Assembly (NCBI GenBank): GCA_021292165.1
Contig: CM037878.1
Location: forward strand, 237,675,546-237,739,545
Source of the DNA: Shinisaurus crocodilurus
Taxonomy: Eukaryota; Chordata; Lepidosauria; Squamata; Shinisauridae
Length of the DNA: 64,000 nucleotides
Direction: 5' to 3'
Positions within the stretch are counted from its first letter, which is position 1. Every line of letters starts with the position of its first letter. Under the pieces are notes generated by a model that searched no databases, was not told the DNA's origin, and saw nothing but the letters and a program-made list of their open reading frames with translations. The position numbers and the translations under genes were made by a program. Of the stretch, positions 52,745 to 64,000 are shown in pieces.

Positions 52745-52832
52745 GGCTCTGATCCTATGCATGTTTACTCAGAACTATGAACCACTGTGTTCAATGGCCC
52801 TCTCCCATTGTAAGTGTGCATAGGACTATGCA
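52745..52832. repeat. family A palindromic repeat
   Basis: GATCCTATGCATGTTTACTC at the left and GTAAGTGTGCATAGGACTAT at the right are inverted copies of the family A ends. Confidence 0.65.
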
Positions 52833-53084
52833 TTTGACATAGAGAGACCTCCATTGTATTTTATTATATAAGACCTTCAATGTTTATAGCCAGTAGTAGT
52901 AAGATTATATTAGGAGTCTGCCATGCTAACATGGTAGAATACACTTATCTTATGTTTACCCAGTGGAAATGTGTGTAAAGTGAGCCACACTTTAAGAAAT
53001 ACACAGGCAAACTGGAATGGTTCAGATGAGAAAAAAAAGATCAGAAGTATAGAAAACAAGTATTATGTGTAAAAGTTGAAGGGA

Positions 53085-53330
53085 CTGGTTACATTTAGCT
53101 TGGAGAAGACTCTGTGTGTGTGGACATCAGAACGTTCCTCAAATACCTGAAGGGCTGTCACATGGAAGAGGGTAAACATTTGTTCTCTGCTGCCCCATTA
53201 GACTAGATCTAATGGGCTTAAGCTATTGGGGGAATAGATTTTGGTTGAAGTATTTTAATGGTAAGAGAAGTTAGCCAATAGAACCAATTATCTGGAGGTC
53301 TTCAAGCAGAGGCTGGAGATGAGGAAGGAG
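53085..53330 (+). pseudogene. CR1 RT C-terminal remnant
   Basis: A broken frame gives FLKYLKGCHMEEGKHLFSAA followed by degraded text and NQLSGGLQAEAG-like end. This corresponds to the YLKGCHKEEGQDLFS stretch of the copy at 1.9-2.2 kb. Stops interrupt it. Confidence 0.65.
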
Positions 53331-53850
53331 ATAATGTCATACCCTTCAACTGTACCTACTCACAATCCAGAAACTGGGTGCCAATGGCTTTATGTACACA
53401 TAACAGCTTTTCTGCATGCATAAAACCACACTGGAACCCTGTGTGTGCAGGGAGAAGGAGCCCCATGCACATAATAGGTGCAGGATAACTGTGTGAACAA
53501 TGGTGGAAGTAGGAAAACAATTCTTACGTGTACTGTCAGTCTTGTAGTCCTCTCTTTCCTTGTTTAACTACACCAACTTAGCACCACCCAACCCACCTGA
53601 AGTCATGTCCCTTCTTTAAAGAAACAGATATGAGTATTATATAATAAAGCATCTCTGAGTGTGTACAAAGTGCTTTTCCATCAGCACTTGAGTAAGCCTC
53701 CAACCTGACATGGGTTTTATTTATACTTGACTGTACCAAGTCATTTTTCATAACTGTAGTCCTATTCACATGGCATAAACATGGTGAATGAACATGCTGG
53801 GAGTTAGGAATGGGATTGTGGTGGCAGGCCCTGCTGCCAACCTACGTGTA
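53331..53850. other. no recognisable gene or repeat
   Basis: No domain motif or transposon end was seen. Confidence 0.4.
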
Positions 53851-54100
53851 TACAGTAATACCTTGGATTGCAAGTAACTTGGTTTGAGAGCGTTTTGCAA
53901 GACAAGCAAATTTTTAAATATTTAATTTTTTTTTACTTGATATACAAGCGACGTCTTGCAATACAAGTATTGTAGTACGGCTTAAATTAAAAATCTCTGT
54001 ACAAATTTTTTGGGGGGGATTTCATTTTGATATAAGAGTGTCTTGGATTATAAGCACGTTTCCGGAACGAATTATGCTCTCAATCCAAGGCATGACTGTA
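53851..54100. mobile_element. Tigger/pogo-like MITE (246 bp) with TA duplication
   Basis: The element proper is 53853-54098. The left end CAGTAATACCTTGGATTGCA and right end CAATCCAAGGCATGACTG are inverted copies, and TA stands at both edges (53851-53852, 54099-54100). Internal phrases (GAGAGCGTTTTGCAAGAC, ACGTTTCCGGAACGAATTAT) are familiar from Tigger-type Tc1/mariner elements. Confidence 0.75.
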
Positions 54101-57100
54101 CAATGTGATGTCTGTATGGAGTTTACATGCATACAACCCTCCCTATGCAACAGGAGTCGTGGAAAAGCAGGAAGAGCCTTACATGCATACAGCTTTATGT
54201 GCATCATCGATTCCATGTAGGCATTGAAGTGGACATGCGTAGGTGCCTTCCCTGTGCAGTTCACTCATCAGAGTTTTGTTATGTAAGATTTGTGTGGGGG
54301 CAAACTGGTAAATGAGTTTGATCAGTATTTGCCCTTCTGCACTCAGCTGAAAATAGCTATCTATGCTTGCCTCCAGAAGGAAGTATGTATCTCCATCAAA
54401 GGATGTGCAGCACACATGACTCTGTAAAGAGATGTCAGGCTGCTTGGTGTGAAATGAGTTTCTTATGCTGTTTACAAGCCACCTGAATCTTTTATGGGCT
54501 TCATTATGCCTGTCCTCAGAAATAGTTCTGACACCTGTCTACATAAGCTGCATTTTTCAAATTCTAAGCATTTCAATATTTTAGAAGTGAGGCCTGTGAC
54601 TGTTGAAACACGTTCATTTATGGGGAGGCAGAATTTTAGACTGTTCGGAAGCATATTCTTTAACATTCAAATTTCCAAACATTTGGTTTGCTCTCACTAC
54701 GTTGAACATATTGTTCACTTGATGTAAAACAGCAACTGTTGTACTTCCTTGAATATTGGAGAATGTGATTTTATCAATCACGCATTCCCTTAACACACAG
54801 GGATTCTAGTGGATCAATATTGATACAATTCAGAGAGGGGTCTGAATCCAGTCATGGACTTTTGCAATTCAGAATCCTGACCTCTGTAGAGATCTGAAGC
54901 ATGCTTCTTTATGAGCTTTATGTACAGTTCGAAAAACAGTGACTTGGCAGATGTTTCTAGACGCAAAGCGATAAAAGATAAAGTGAGCAAAGCTCTGAAA
55001 GAAGCCTTAAAAAGATAAAGAATTAGATTAGTACTTTGGTGGCTGGGTGTTTTTTGTGTGTGTTTTTCACACTTCAGCAATTCTCTCCCCAGAACCAGTC
55101 AAACCCAATATTTTAACATTTTCAGCAAAATGAAAACCAGGAATTTCTAGTGTGCTCCAGAGTCTGATTTGCAATACTTTAGCATGCTTATTCTGATAAG
55201 TAATGAAGGGTTGTATCCAGTTCTGTCTATCCACCAGAGGAGCAGCACCTTCTAGCAGAATGGATTCTCCCTCCCCCTGCACCCCACAAATCTGCTCAGA
55301 TGGTTGGGGGGCCCTCTGGGGCACATTTCAGGGGGTACGAGGGGAGGAAGGGAAAGTTCCATTGCATGAGCGGAAGTCTATTTGTATGTTGGATGTACCT
55401 GAAGCGTAGAAGTTATGTAAAAACACACACACCATCACTAAATATTTTCTCAAAGGGAAACTGATTTACTTAATACACACCAAACTAAACCTAGCAGATG
55501 CACAGCAGAAATTATGTAGTTTGTGTGAGAGTCGGCACTGAAAACAAATTCTGATAACTCCCACCACAGTGGCAGTGAAGCTTATGATTGGGTGCTAGGC
55601 TGCTAGTGCAGGCAAAAGGGAACAACACCTTGTCATGCTCCTGAACTTCAAGTGATTGCAACAGGCATCGGCATAAAAGGGCTTCCATTAGTGACTTTGC
55701 AGGAACACTGGAACAGCCCAGCTCTTCTTGGTACAGGGATAACTCTGTGATAGAAGAGGGTTTTTGGTGATTGTAGAAGAAGGTGGGATAGACTACATGG
55801 TTCTACTTTGCTGTGACAGAGTAGTATGTTGATTTACTTGTTATGGTACAAGTGGTGGGATTGGATTGGATTATCTGACAGAAAAGAGCTATGGAATTAC
55901 TTCCAGGCCTGCACACACTACCTGGAAGCCACATTGAAATAAGTGGAGCTTGCTTTCAAGTGATGTCCATTACCCAGAAAAAAGTATAGGTGGTCTCTGC
56001 ACACACAGAGGAACAGAGTACTTTTTGTTTCCTTTTTGAAAACACAAGAAACATGCACAACATTGGAAGCTCCTTCATGCTGAAAAAGCAGTTTGCAACA
56101 GGTGCTAGGGAACCACTGCTTGGCAGAAGTAAACATAAGTCCTGTTGTATGAGTACTGTTTCTTGCACCTGTGGAAAAGGAGCACAGGTATATACACTTG
56201 TTAACCTCATTACAAATCAATGGTGCCTGTAACTACGTACGGTATTGCAGCTTTAGACTGGTGAAGAATGTAAGCCCAGGTTTCATTTCAGTACATGTTC
56301 TAAGTGTCTTGTTGAGCAATTAGGTTAACTCAGTTTTTCCTAATAAGTTCCTAATTAAAATTCTATATGTAAACAGTGGAGAAGGCACTCAATGGACTGT
56401 AAGATGAAAATTCATTATGAAAAATGAGTAGCTTTATTCCAGTATTTAATAGTATTGAGCTTTTCAGAATATACAAAGTTTTCACAGAAAGAAGGCCTGA
56501 TCAAGAATACAAAAGCCATTACTGGGCATGCATTTTCTATTGATACTTGCAGAAAATGCTCCAGCCTCTGATTCCTGCTAGATTTATTTCTAATTGCAAG
56601 AATGATCAGTTTAGAAATACATTTTCCAAAAACAATAGCTTGTAAGTTTTGCTATGAGTTAGATGATTCATGGCTTGATGACACAATGGAACATATTTGG
56701 TTTTTTATAGCCCAGAGACTTTTAATGACATTTTCAATTAAAGCCCTGTTCCTATGAGCTACTAACACAGCAGGTCACAGGACAAGACTCAAAGGCTTAG
56801 CAGCACTAGGAGGAGTTATCTCCAGAACTGGAGGAGCAGCAGTAACTGGCTGCTTTGTGCTCATGCTTGCACTTACACGACTGCACTAGTGCCTCTGAGC
56901 AGTATCCTACATTGTGAGTAGGGACCTTCCAAAACAGTTTGTGATATGGAATGGGGGCAGGGGGTCCTTCCCTACAAGAGGAAAAAAGTTAAGAATTCCA
57001 CAGGGCACATCCAAACCCCTGGACCCACCTAAAGTTGCTCTTTGGAGTCCAGACTAGATGTTCCAGTAAGTACAGATGGAGGCTAGTAGGAATGTAGGAC

Positions 57101-59069
57101 AGATCAGAGAGTTTATCACCATCAGCAAGGCACTGGATCTCTCTTCAGCTGCTCTGATGTTAATCAACTCTGTAGCTGAAGTCAGTTTAAAGGATCGAAC
57201 TACCCCCTGTGCTTAGGATTTCAGTTGAACACCATCTGCACCTTGTTTCAACAACATTTTCTCATCGGTTGCCCAACTCAAAGTTGTCATCAAAAGCAGA
57301 AAAGCAAATAATCGTTTTTCAGTGATAAGAGCACTGCCACGGAAACTATTTTTACATTTTAATGCTTAAGCGAAAGGCAAAGTACATTCAAGACCTTGTG
57401 GGTTTGTTATATGAAGGGCTGAACCATTTGATCACAACAAGGTATTTCAGCAAACAATAACAAAATCTCATACAAGCACATCAGACATCTAAAAACTATG
57501 CATTTTGCCAGTGCGTTTCTGTGAACAAGTTCTTTAAACAGAACTTTAACATTTTTAAACTTTAAATTTTAAAAAAATACACTGTTCTAAAATAGCCCAT
57601 CAATGCTTATGCAAACTTTCTGTATTTCTACAAAAATAGATGCACAAAAGAGCTACAAAAACTGTATTCCTGAAGGAGAACTACTAGTCAAAGTTAGGTC
57701 TCTCCTGATACTCAGGGCTGTGCATTAGTATAGACAACAACACACAACCAAGCAAAACACTGTTAAAAGGAATAAAAGGAAGTTACGTTGCAGAAATGCT
57801 GCAGCAGGCTCAGATGACAAATGATATACAATAGAAAGCTGATGGCTTCTTTTTTTCTTTTAAGTGTCCTGGTGTTTAGAAATAGCCTTCTGGAGGTAAA
57901 GGCTCAATCACAAAATCATAGCTGGTTGGCTCATCATCTGTTTTGCAGTATGTCCAGTGCCACTGTGAATAGTAAAAAAAGCAAGACTGCAGTATCCCCT
58001 TCACAAGGGTGGGAATTCTCAACACTGATTACCGGTAAGATCCATTTGTACTTCAGAACCATGATGTCTCCTTACTTTTGTCCTGATGTTGGATGCCTAT
58101 TTTGAAAGGAAGATGAAAAGAAAATGTTTAAATGGTTACACTTAACACATTTAAAAAAAACATGATTTCAGTGCTTTATTTAAACCTAACTCTGTCCTGA
58201 ATTGTAGCAAATGGCTCCTGGATCTCGCACAGTTGCCCATCCCTGCTATTCAGGAAATTATAAGTCCCATCAAGAACATTTATCTGACTTTTGCCTCTGA
58301 TACACAGATTTGGCAGGTTTTTGTGTAGTATCAGAAACCTGCATAGTCTGTTTGTTTGAACAGAGGTGATAGTGGGACAAATAAAATGTGAGCACCCCAT
58401 CAGGAAAGATGCCTCTCAATGCACTTTCAACCTTAGCCCCCCAAAACAGTTTTCAAATTACAGCTATAGCAAACATAATAAAAAGCAAACAGAAAATAAC
58501 AGATCAATATAAAATATAAGATAAAAAAAATACCCAACACAATAAAACAATAATTTTATTAGGAAAAAATAATAGTTGACTGCTGAGTCATCATTTACCA
58601 AACAGATGAATCAATAACAATCACTAAAATTAAAGAGAGAAAACTATGTCTCTATTTTTAATCAAACTAAAATATTTCTGTGAAATTGAAGATTGTGCTG
58701 AAGTTCCTGCACTCAAAGGTGAAAAAATGGCAATACTGTTGAAATTACTTCCCGTTAAATCATTACCTTATGCTTTGATGGAACTGTTCCAGATTAATTT
58801 GTGTTCACTTTTATAATCTTTTAACATTAAAAAAGCTATGTAAAGGCATTTAGGATTCATATCTGGTCTGCTGCATCTTTAGCTCATGGAGATGTCTTTC
58901 TCTGGAGCTAAGAGTGATCCAGCCAGTAACTGTTGAAGGCAACTTTGCAGTCTTTTAGGACACAATATAACTTTTCTCATTCTTCCTTGCTGAATGCTCC
59001 TTTTGAATGCACATAATTTGTCACTGAAAATGGACTGGTTGATAAGATCACATTATGCTAGTACTTTGT
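54101..59069. other. long repeat-poor AT-rich stretch without a gene
   Basis: About 5 kb have no transposon end, microsatellite or coding motif that I can recognise; short open frames (for example 55918-56232 on both strands) overlap. The stretch could be intronic or intergenic, or contain a diverged UTR. It is the best place in the window to look for conserved noncoding elements by alignment. Confidence 0.4.
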
Positions 59070-59405
59070 CATCTTCATTGGCTGCCACTCCATTTCTGAT
59101 CCCAATTCAAAGTGCTGGTTAACCCTTAAAGCCCTAAATGGCTTGGGGTCAGGTTACCTGAAGAAACAGCTCCTTCCATATTTACCCAGGTCATTACTGC
59201 GGCTCTTGTCCAGGTACCCCTGCCAAATGAGGCAAAGGAAATTGCTGCAAGAGACAGGGACTTTTCAGTGGTGGTGCCACATCTGTGGAATGCCCTCCAT
59301 AGAGAGGCTTGCCTGGCAGCTACATTATGCTGTTTTTGATGCCAGGTGAAGACCTTTTTATTTTCCCAGGCATTTCAGGAACTATTTTTTAAAGGTTTTG
59401 CACCA
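59070..59405 (+). mobile_element. L2-clade LINE 3' end
   Basis: Degraded coding text (FIGCHSISD-like LHWLPL, QFKVL, then RDRDFSVVVPHLWNALHREA, QVKTFLFSQAF) corresponds to the L2 RT C-terminus. Frames are broken. Confidence 0.7.
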
Positions 59406-59424
59406 TTTTAACCCTGCTGCTAAT

Positions 59425-59608
59425 AACACAGAAAGCTGCCTTATACTGAGTCAGACCATTGGCCCATCTAGCCCAGTATTGTCACCACTCACTGGCAGCG
59501 GCTCTCCAGGGTTTCAGGTACGAGTTTTTTCCTGCCCTACTTGAGGATTGCACCTGGGACCTCCTGCATGCAAAACACATACTCTATCACTGAGCTTCCC
59601 TACTCAAA
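59425..59608 (-). mobile_element. tRNA-Ala-like SINE
   Basis: The plus strand shows AGAAAGCTGCCTTATACTGA, GTCAGACCATTGGCCCATCT, CTGGCAGCGGCTCTCCAGGG and GCATGCAAAACACATACTCT, the reverse of the SINE body and head. No 5S-like segment precedes the head in this copy. Confidence 0.82.
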
Positions 59609-60954
59609 TCTCACTTAAGCAAGAACAGAACCTCCAGAACACCCAAATTGCAACTTTCTACTCTCACCGCAGAAATTGCGCCAGTACTAGTGATGTGCAG
59701 TATGCTTGCCAGATGTGTTCCAGTATCCATAATGCTCATACCGATTGTGTCAGCTTGGATTGTTTATTTATTTATTTACCTCTGCTTTTATTAAGTGGGT
59801 TTAAAATTTAATAAATCAATAAATAATGCACCATGCTCGTTTTCATTTTCAATCATTTTTAGGATGCAGTTAAGTAAAGAATTATTATATGATGCACACT
59901 CAAAAGAACTTTCTGCCACTACTGAATGATAGTGGGCCGAGTGGGGGGAAATGGCCTTTCGGTGGCTCTTTGTTTGTACCAGAAATGTCCGTGTGCATTC
60001 TCCTCAAGTCTCAGAGCCTATTTAAATTAGAGCTGTGTGCAAATGGCCTCTCGAAATTTTCCACCCTATTTCTGGGCAGAGAAACAACTTCATCAAATTT
60101 CTGCAGGGGGAAAAGAAATTCTCAATTGTTTCTCGCAGGTAGGGCTCCCCATTGGCAGGGTTTGTAGCACACCTTTTTTCATAAGGGTTTGGGCTTCCCA
60201 TACTGCAACAGCATCAATTGTGTTGCATCTACTACAATGCAGGTGTGTGTGTGGGGGGCAGCATTGTGTCTAGCTCTAGGGAAGAAGTGGAGTTAGTGCA
60301 GAGCCAAAATCTGTCCTCCAATTCCCTGAAAGTTTTCTTCCCCAATGAAAGAGACTTCCATTGTTCTGCCTCATTGCCAGGGTGTTTTATAATTTATTTT
60401 TGCAGTGTTTTTGAGCTTCTCTAATCACTGCTAGCCTCCCAGGGTGCCTGCACTTCCTGATCTGAAAAGGCCCTGTGGGATGAATTACCTCATGTTGTCT
60501 TCCCTTGGGCTTTAATTGAAATGTAGGAAGCCGAGGAGGCTACAGGCTGATGGAAAAATGATTGTACAATGAGAAACAGGACACTTAACGCACACTCCTT
60601 GGCCACCTCCTAAGTAAGGTAAGCCCAAGAAACCCAACCCTAACCCAGGAGAATTTCTCCAAAATTTCTTCACCATTGAATTTCTTTTTGAAAGCAATTT
60701 CTTTTCTATCAAATTGAATGAGAATGGTTGAAAAAATGTGGGGAAATGTTTTGGCACAACACTAATTTAAATTCAAACCCTTTCTATGTAGAAGCAAGGG
60801 AAATCTCTCCCCCACCCACTGCAACAGTGCGCCATGGGTAGGCATAACATTTCATAGCTCCCCCTGCATCATCCCAATTTCCTGTAACATCTACAAGCCA
60901 CTTTGTTGTTACCAGGGGCATACAAGACTGGCATATAGACACTGCATGTTACCT
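59609..60954. other. no recognisable gene or repeat
   Basis: No domain motif or transposon end was recognised in this stretch. Confidence 0.4.
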
Positions 60955-61315
60955 ACTCGGACATTAAGATCATTGTCTGAGGCCTTCCTCCAGGTGCCCC
61001 TGCCAAATGAGGTGAGGCAGGTGGCTACAAGAGAGAGGGCCTTTTTAGTGGTGGCACCCCATTTGTTGAATGCTCTCCCCCAAGAGGCTCACCTGGTGCC
61101 TATGTTATGATCTTTGCAGTACCAGGTGAAAACATTTTTATTCTCCCTGGCATTTTAAGAACAGTTTTTAGTGCTATTAGTACTCTATCTGTTCTGCTGT
61201 TGTTTTTAATTTGGTGTTATAATGGTTTTATTCTTTACGGCTGGTTTTATTTTTGTTTAATGGTTTTACTGTATGTTTTTAATGTCTTATGCCTCATTCC
61301 ATAATACATTTTAAT
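60955..61315 (+). mobile_element. L2-clade LINE 3' end
   Basis: The text TGCCAAATGAGGTGAGGCAG, GAGAGAGGGCCTTTTTAGTG, CACCCCATTTGTTGAATGCT is parallel to 59.2-59.3 kb and encodes the RERAFLVVAPHLLNALP-type motif. An AT-rich 3' UTR follows. Confidence 0.72.
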
Positions 61316-62463
61316 GACTTATTCCTCCCCTTGCTACTTCTGCAATATTATACTTATTGACGAGTACAGATGTTGACAGGCATGACAATATCCTACATGC
61401 TGTGAAGGACAAAGAGAAATCTCAGGATTGTGCATTCTCACCAACTCAGAAGCAATGCAGATGTACGTGCATTTTAATGAGCATATAATTTGCTTACTCT
61501 CAATGTCCTACTACCTCCACACGTGGTATATGTATGTGTGTGTATGTAAATGCTTCTACAGACCTGGCAGGGGAGACACCTTGATCACACACACACACAC
61601 ACACACATACACAGCACCAAGTGTAGGACACTACAGCAATTGTCAACTTCTTAATTAGCTTATAGAAATATACAGATACTTTCAGTTTTGCCAGCACAAG
61701 TACTACATATTGCCACACTATGTAGAAAAGACAGAATTTACCTAGCTGATCTGCTATAAAATTAGGGTGAACTGTGTTATCAGCTTAAGTAAATGTTATT
61801 CCATCTAATCTCAGTGGAGTTGTACTTACTGTGAATTTTGTCAGACTCAAAGCTTGGGACCAGAGACTTCAATGTTTACTTCCTCACAGCAAATTATTAT
61901 AATAAATATTATTTATTGTAAGAATGTGTTTCAAGCAGCTTCAGTTCTAATTTTTTTCAGAAGACCACCCACGGGATAAGTCCAAATGTGAATCACAGAA
62001 TATTGTTTGCTTTTTTTACTGCAAAATCCAGGGTTGTTTTTAGAATTTTAAAATGCATTTATGACCTATAAACTACATTTATTGTCCTTTGTGATTGAAA
62101 ACAAACTTGTAATTGGGCATATAGTTTAGTCTGGTACCCAAACTCTAGTGTGCAACTTCTTCACCATGCACAGTTTCTTCTTTCTTTGCCATGGCTCCCC
62201 ATATCCTAACTCTCCATACGAAAAGTCAGCAAATCTGAACAGAAAAGCAGCATGTGGGAGGAGCTCCTCCTTCTTCCTGCTTTTCTTTTCAGACTCACAA
62301 CCTGGCGAGGCTACTTTTCTTTTCTTTTTTAAATTGTCATGGAAAAAATACAGAGAACTTTGGGTTATGTCTCCTCCTCCCCAAAGGCTATGTTTTGGAT
62401 GAATATTTTACATTGGTTTTGAAACAGGTGTACCAACTGTTGAGTTCCCCCTTCAGGAGAGAA
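61316..62463. other. no gene; CA microsatellite at 61586-61613
   Basis: The stretch holds a CA array of about 11 units at 61586-61607, extended imperfectly to 61613, and a TATG/TGTG patch near 61530-61548. Nothing else is recognised. Confidence 0.5.
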
Positions 62464-62612
62464 GGGGCAGTATCCAATGCTTGTGTAGTCCACAGCCCCA
62501 ATTGCATTGCACTAGCAGGAATGACCACTAGTGTAATGGGAAGCTACCGCTTGATATTAGAACCCTAGGAAGTAGTTCAAACTAGAGCTTCCGGAGCAGG
62601 AGATGTCCTGGA
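62464..62612. mobile_element. family E MITE, half copy
   Basis: GGGGCAGTATCCAATGCTTG, GCATTGCACTAGCAGGAATG, ACCACTAGTGTAATGGGAAG and AACTAGAGCTTCCGGAGCAG correspond in order to one arm of the palindrome at 41.12-41.40 kb. Confidence 0.7.
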
Positions 62613-64000
62613 AAGTTTCAGAACTGTATCAGACTGTCTATACTGCTCTTGATGGGTGAACAGTTATGTGTAAAGTAGATGCCAGAGAAACATATGGATT
62701 CAGATGCAAAACAACAACAACTCTATGACATATACTCAATGACAGCAGTCTTCCATGCTATTTCCCCAGAAAATCTGCCAAATCTGTAAACAATTATGCC
62801 AGACTTGAATGGAAAATAACTTCTTGTTTTCTTTCCTATCCTTAATAGTAAAGACAGCAGTGTCACAACTGAAACAAGTTTCTTTTGAGTACAAGAAGAT
62901 AAATTATTTTCTTTAGGCATTGCTTGCTAGGGCCTGAGATCTCTATAGTCTGCTTTCTTTCTATTAACAGAAGACAAACAGTATTTACTTGGTACATGAG
63001 GCTTGAGCTTTTGTTCAAATTGTCCTTTGCATGAGCATCCCCTTGATGTGGTTCTATCCCCAACTGTATTCTCCTATCCTTATTTGTGTTACCCCAACCT
63101 GATACCACATCTCCACATATGGACTGGGAGAAGGGGAATAAGCACGTTTCTTCAGATCCAGCAAAACAGATAGGGTAGGGTTAAGGATTACAGCAGAGAA
63201 GTTACCTGCCACTGGATGACCAGTGTCCTATGCAGAGTTGGTCCATGGGACAGGTGCCACATTTGCCCGATGCATTGTTAGGTCAGTGAGGGTTGTTTCA
63301 TACTTGGATAAAGTTGGGTTATACCAGTGTCTTCCACATTATGTGTAAAAGGCATGCGCAAATCTCAAAGCATTCTGGGAAATGTTCGAGGGAGCTACAG
63401 TTGGCTGTCACCCCTTGGCATAGGGATGTAAAGCTCTCCTTCATATTGTATGTGTTTATCAAGGCATTGCCAATGGAATAAGTTAACTCGCCTGCCATAT
63501 ATCATGGCTTACATGATAGCTACATTAAGCAAATGGAATGCCCAGATTCAAAGACAGTGAATACCAGTTGCTGTGGGACAAACCTATATGCCATGATTAT
63601 GCATAGATTATTCACAGGATGCCAGACTCTCCCTCTGGTAGGGCATGGCTCTTGTGCAAAGTATGACACAGCTCTGAGATTCTGTTCAATCTAATAGAGG
63701 TTTGTAGCATCATCTCTCTAGCAACACAGTCTTTGGAATGCCACTATGAAGCTGCCTATAAATGCTTGAAGCAGTATCTTGAGCAGAGGCTAGCATCCAG
63801 CACAGCGATAATCTCATAGACAATGAGATCTGCTGAGGGATAATCTCTCACAGCACAGAAGATGTAGGTTCAGGTTGATGATTCAAGATGATGCTTCAAG
63901 GGACTGAGCCCAAACAAGGCAATGGTGTATCAGATGGAATGAGAATCCTGATATATTAGCTCTCTCTCAGTGAGGGGATAATTTACATATAAATGGTTTG
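62613..64000. other. no recognisable gene or repeat
   Basis: No domain motif or transposon end was seen up to the window edge. Confidence 0.4.

Noticed and set aside
53860..54060. Host promoter or origin in AT-rich text
   Set aside because: The stretch is explained by the Tigger-like MITE.
1..64000. CRISPR array, phage or bacterial operon
   Set aside because: No direct repeats with uniform spacers and no bacterial gene density; the repeats are eukaryotic transposons and microsatellites.

Overview
This window looks like noncoding chromosomal DNA from a squamate reptile, most likely a lizard. The inference rests on its repeat content: CR1-, L2- and L1-clade LINEs, tRNA-derived SINEs with B-box motifs, and a dense population of palindromic hAT-type nonautonomous DNA transposons. 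I found no exon of a recognisable host gene, no tRNA or rRNA gene, and no prokaryotic or CRISPR feature. Every coding-like segment that I can recognise belongs to a transposable element. I had no database, so family names are from motif recognition and clade-level only.

Layout. 0-8 kb: microsatellites, a CR1 3' end (minus strand), a palindromic MITE, a 123-bp GAA/TTC array and mostly unrecognised DNA. 8-25 kb: old repeats in mosaic, including hAT-type MITEs, an L2 reverse-transcriptase pseudogene (8.9-10.0 kb), L1 and CR1 tails, SINEs, and a palindromic MITE inserted in another palindromic MITE (20.9-21.2 kb). 24,990-30,462: a 5.47-kb hAT-type element with an exact 8-bp target duplication (GCTACTAG), sitting in an older CR1 copy and containing a nearly full-length L2 LINE on the minus strand. 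31-43 kb: further MITEs, including a near-perfect 135-bp palindrome with its own 8-bp duplication, L1 and CR1 pieces, a GC-rich block at 38.4-39.4 kb, a LINE C-terminal ORF and a SINE joined to a 5S rRNA-like segment.

43.7-52 kb is the most interesting part. A second hAT copy (43,697-44,444, duplication CGTTGAAG) lies next to a Ty1/copia LTR retrotransposon (45,045 to about 51,820). The copia element has gag, protease, integrase, reverse transcriptase and RNase H, with several frameshifts before an open RT-RNase H frame. Its 5' LTR is split by a third hAT copy (45,526-47,321, duplication GCTCCACA). The sequence after the LTR resembles the complement of the anticodon arm of initiator tRNA-Met, the half-tRNA priming site known from Drosophila copia. 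Ty1/copia elements are uncommon in vertebrates. The 3' LTR is reduced to about 12 bp that run into a CT/AT microsatellite.

52-64 kb: a relatively repeat-poor, AT-rich stretch with a Tigger-like MITE, a CR1 remnant, two L2 tails and one tRNA-derived SINE. The repeats have no joint function; their nesting gives a relative order of insertions.
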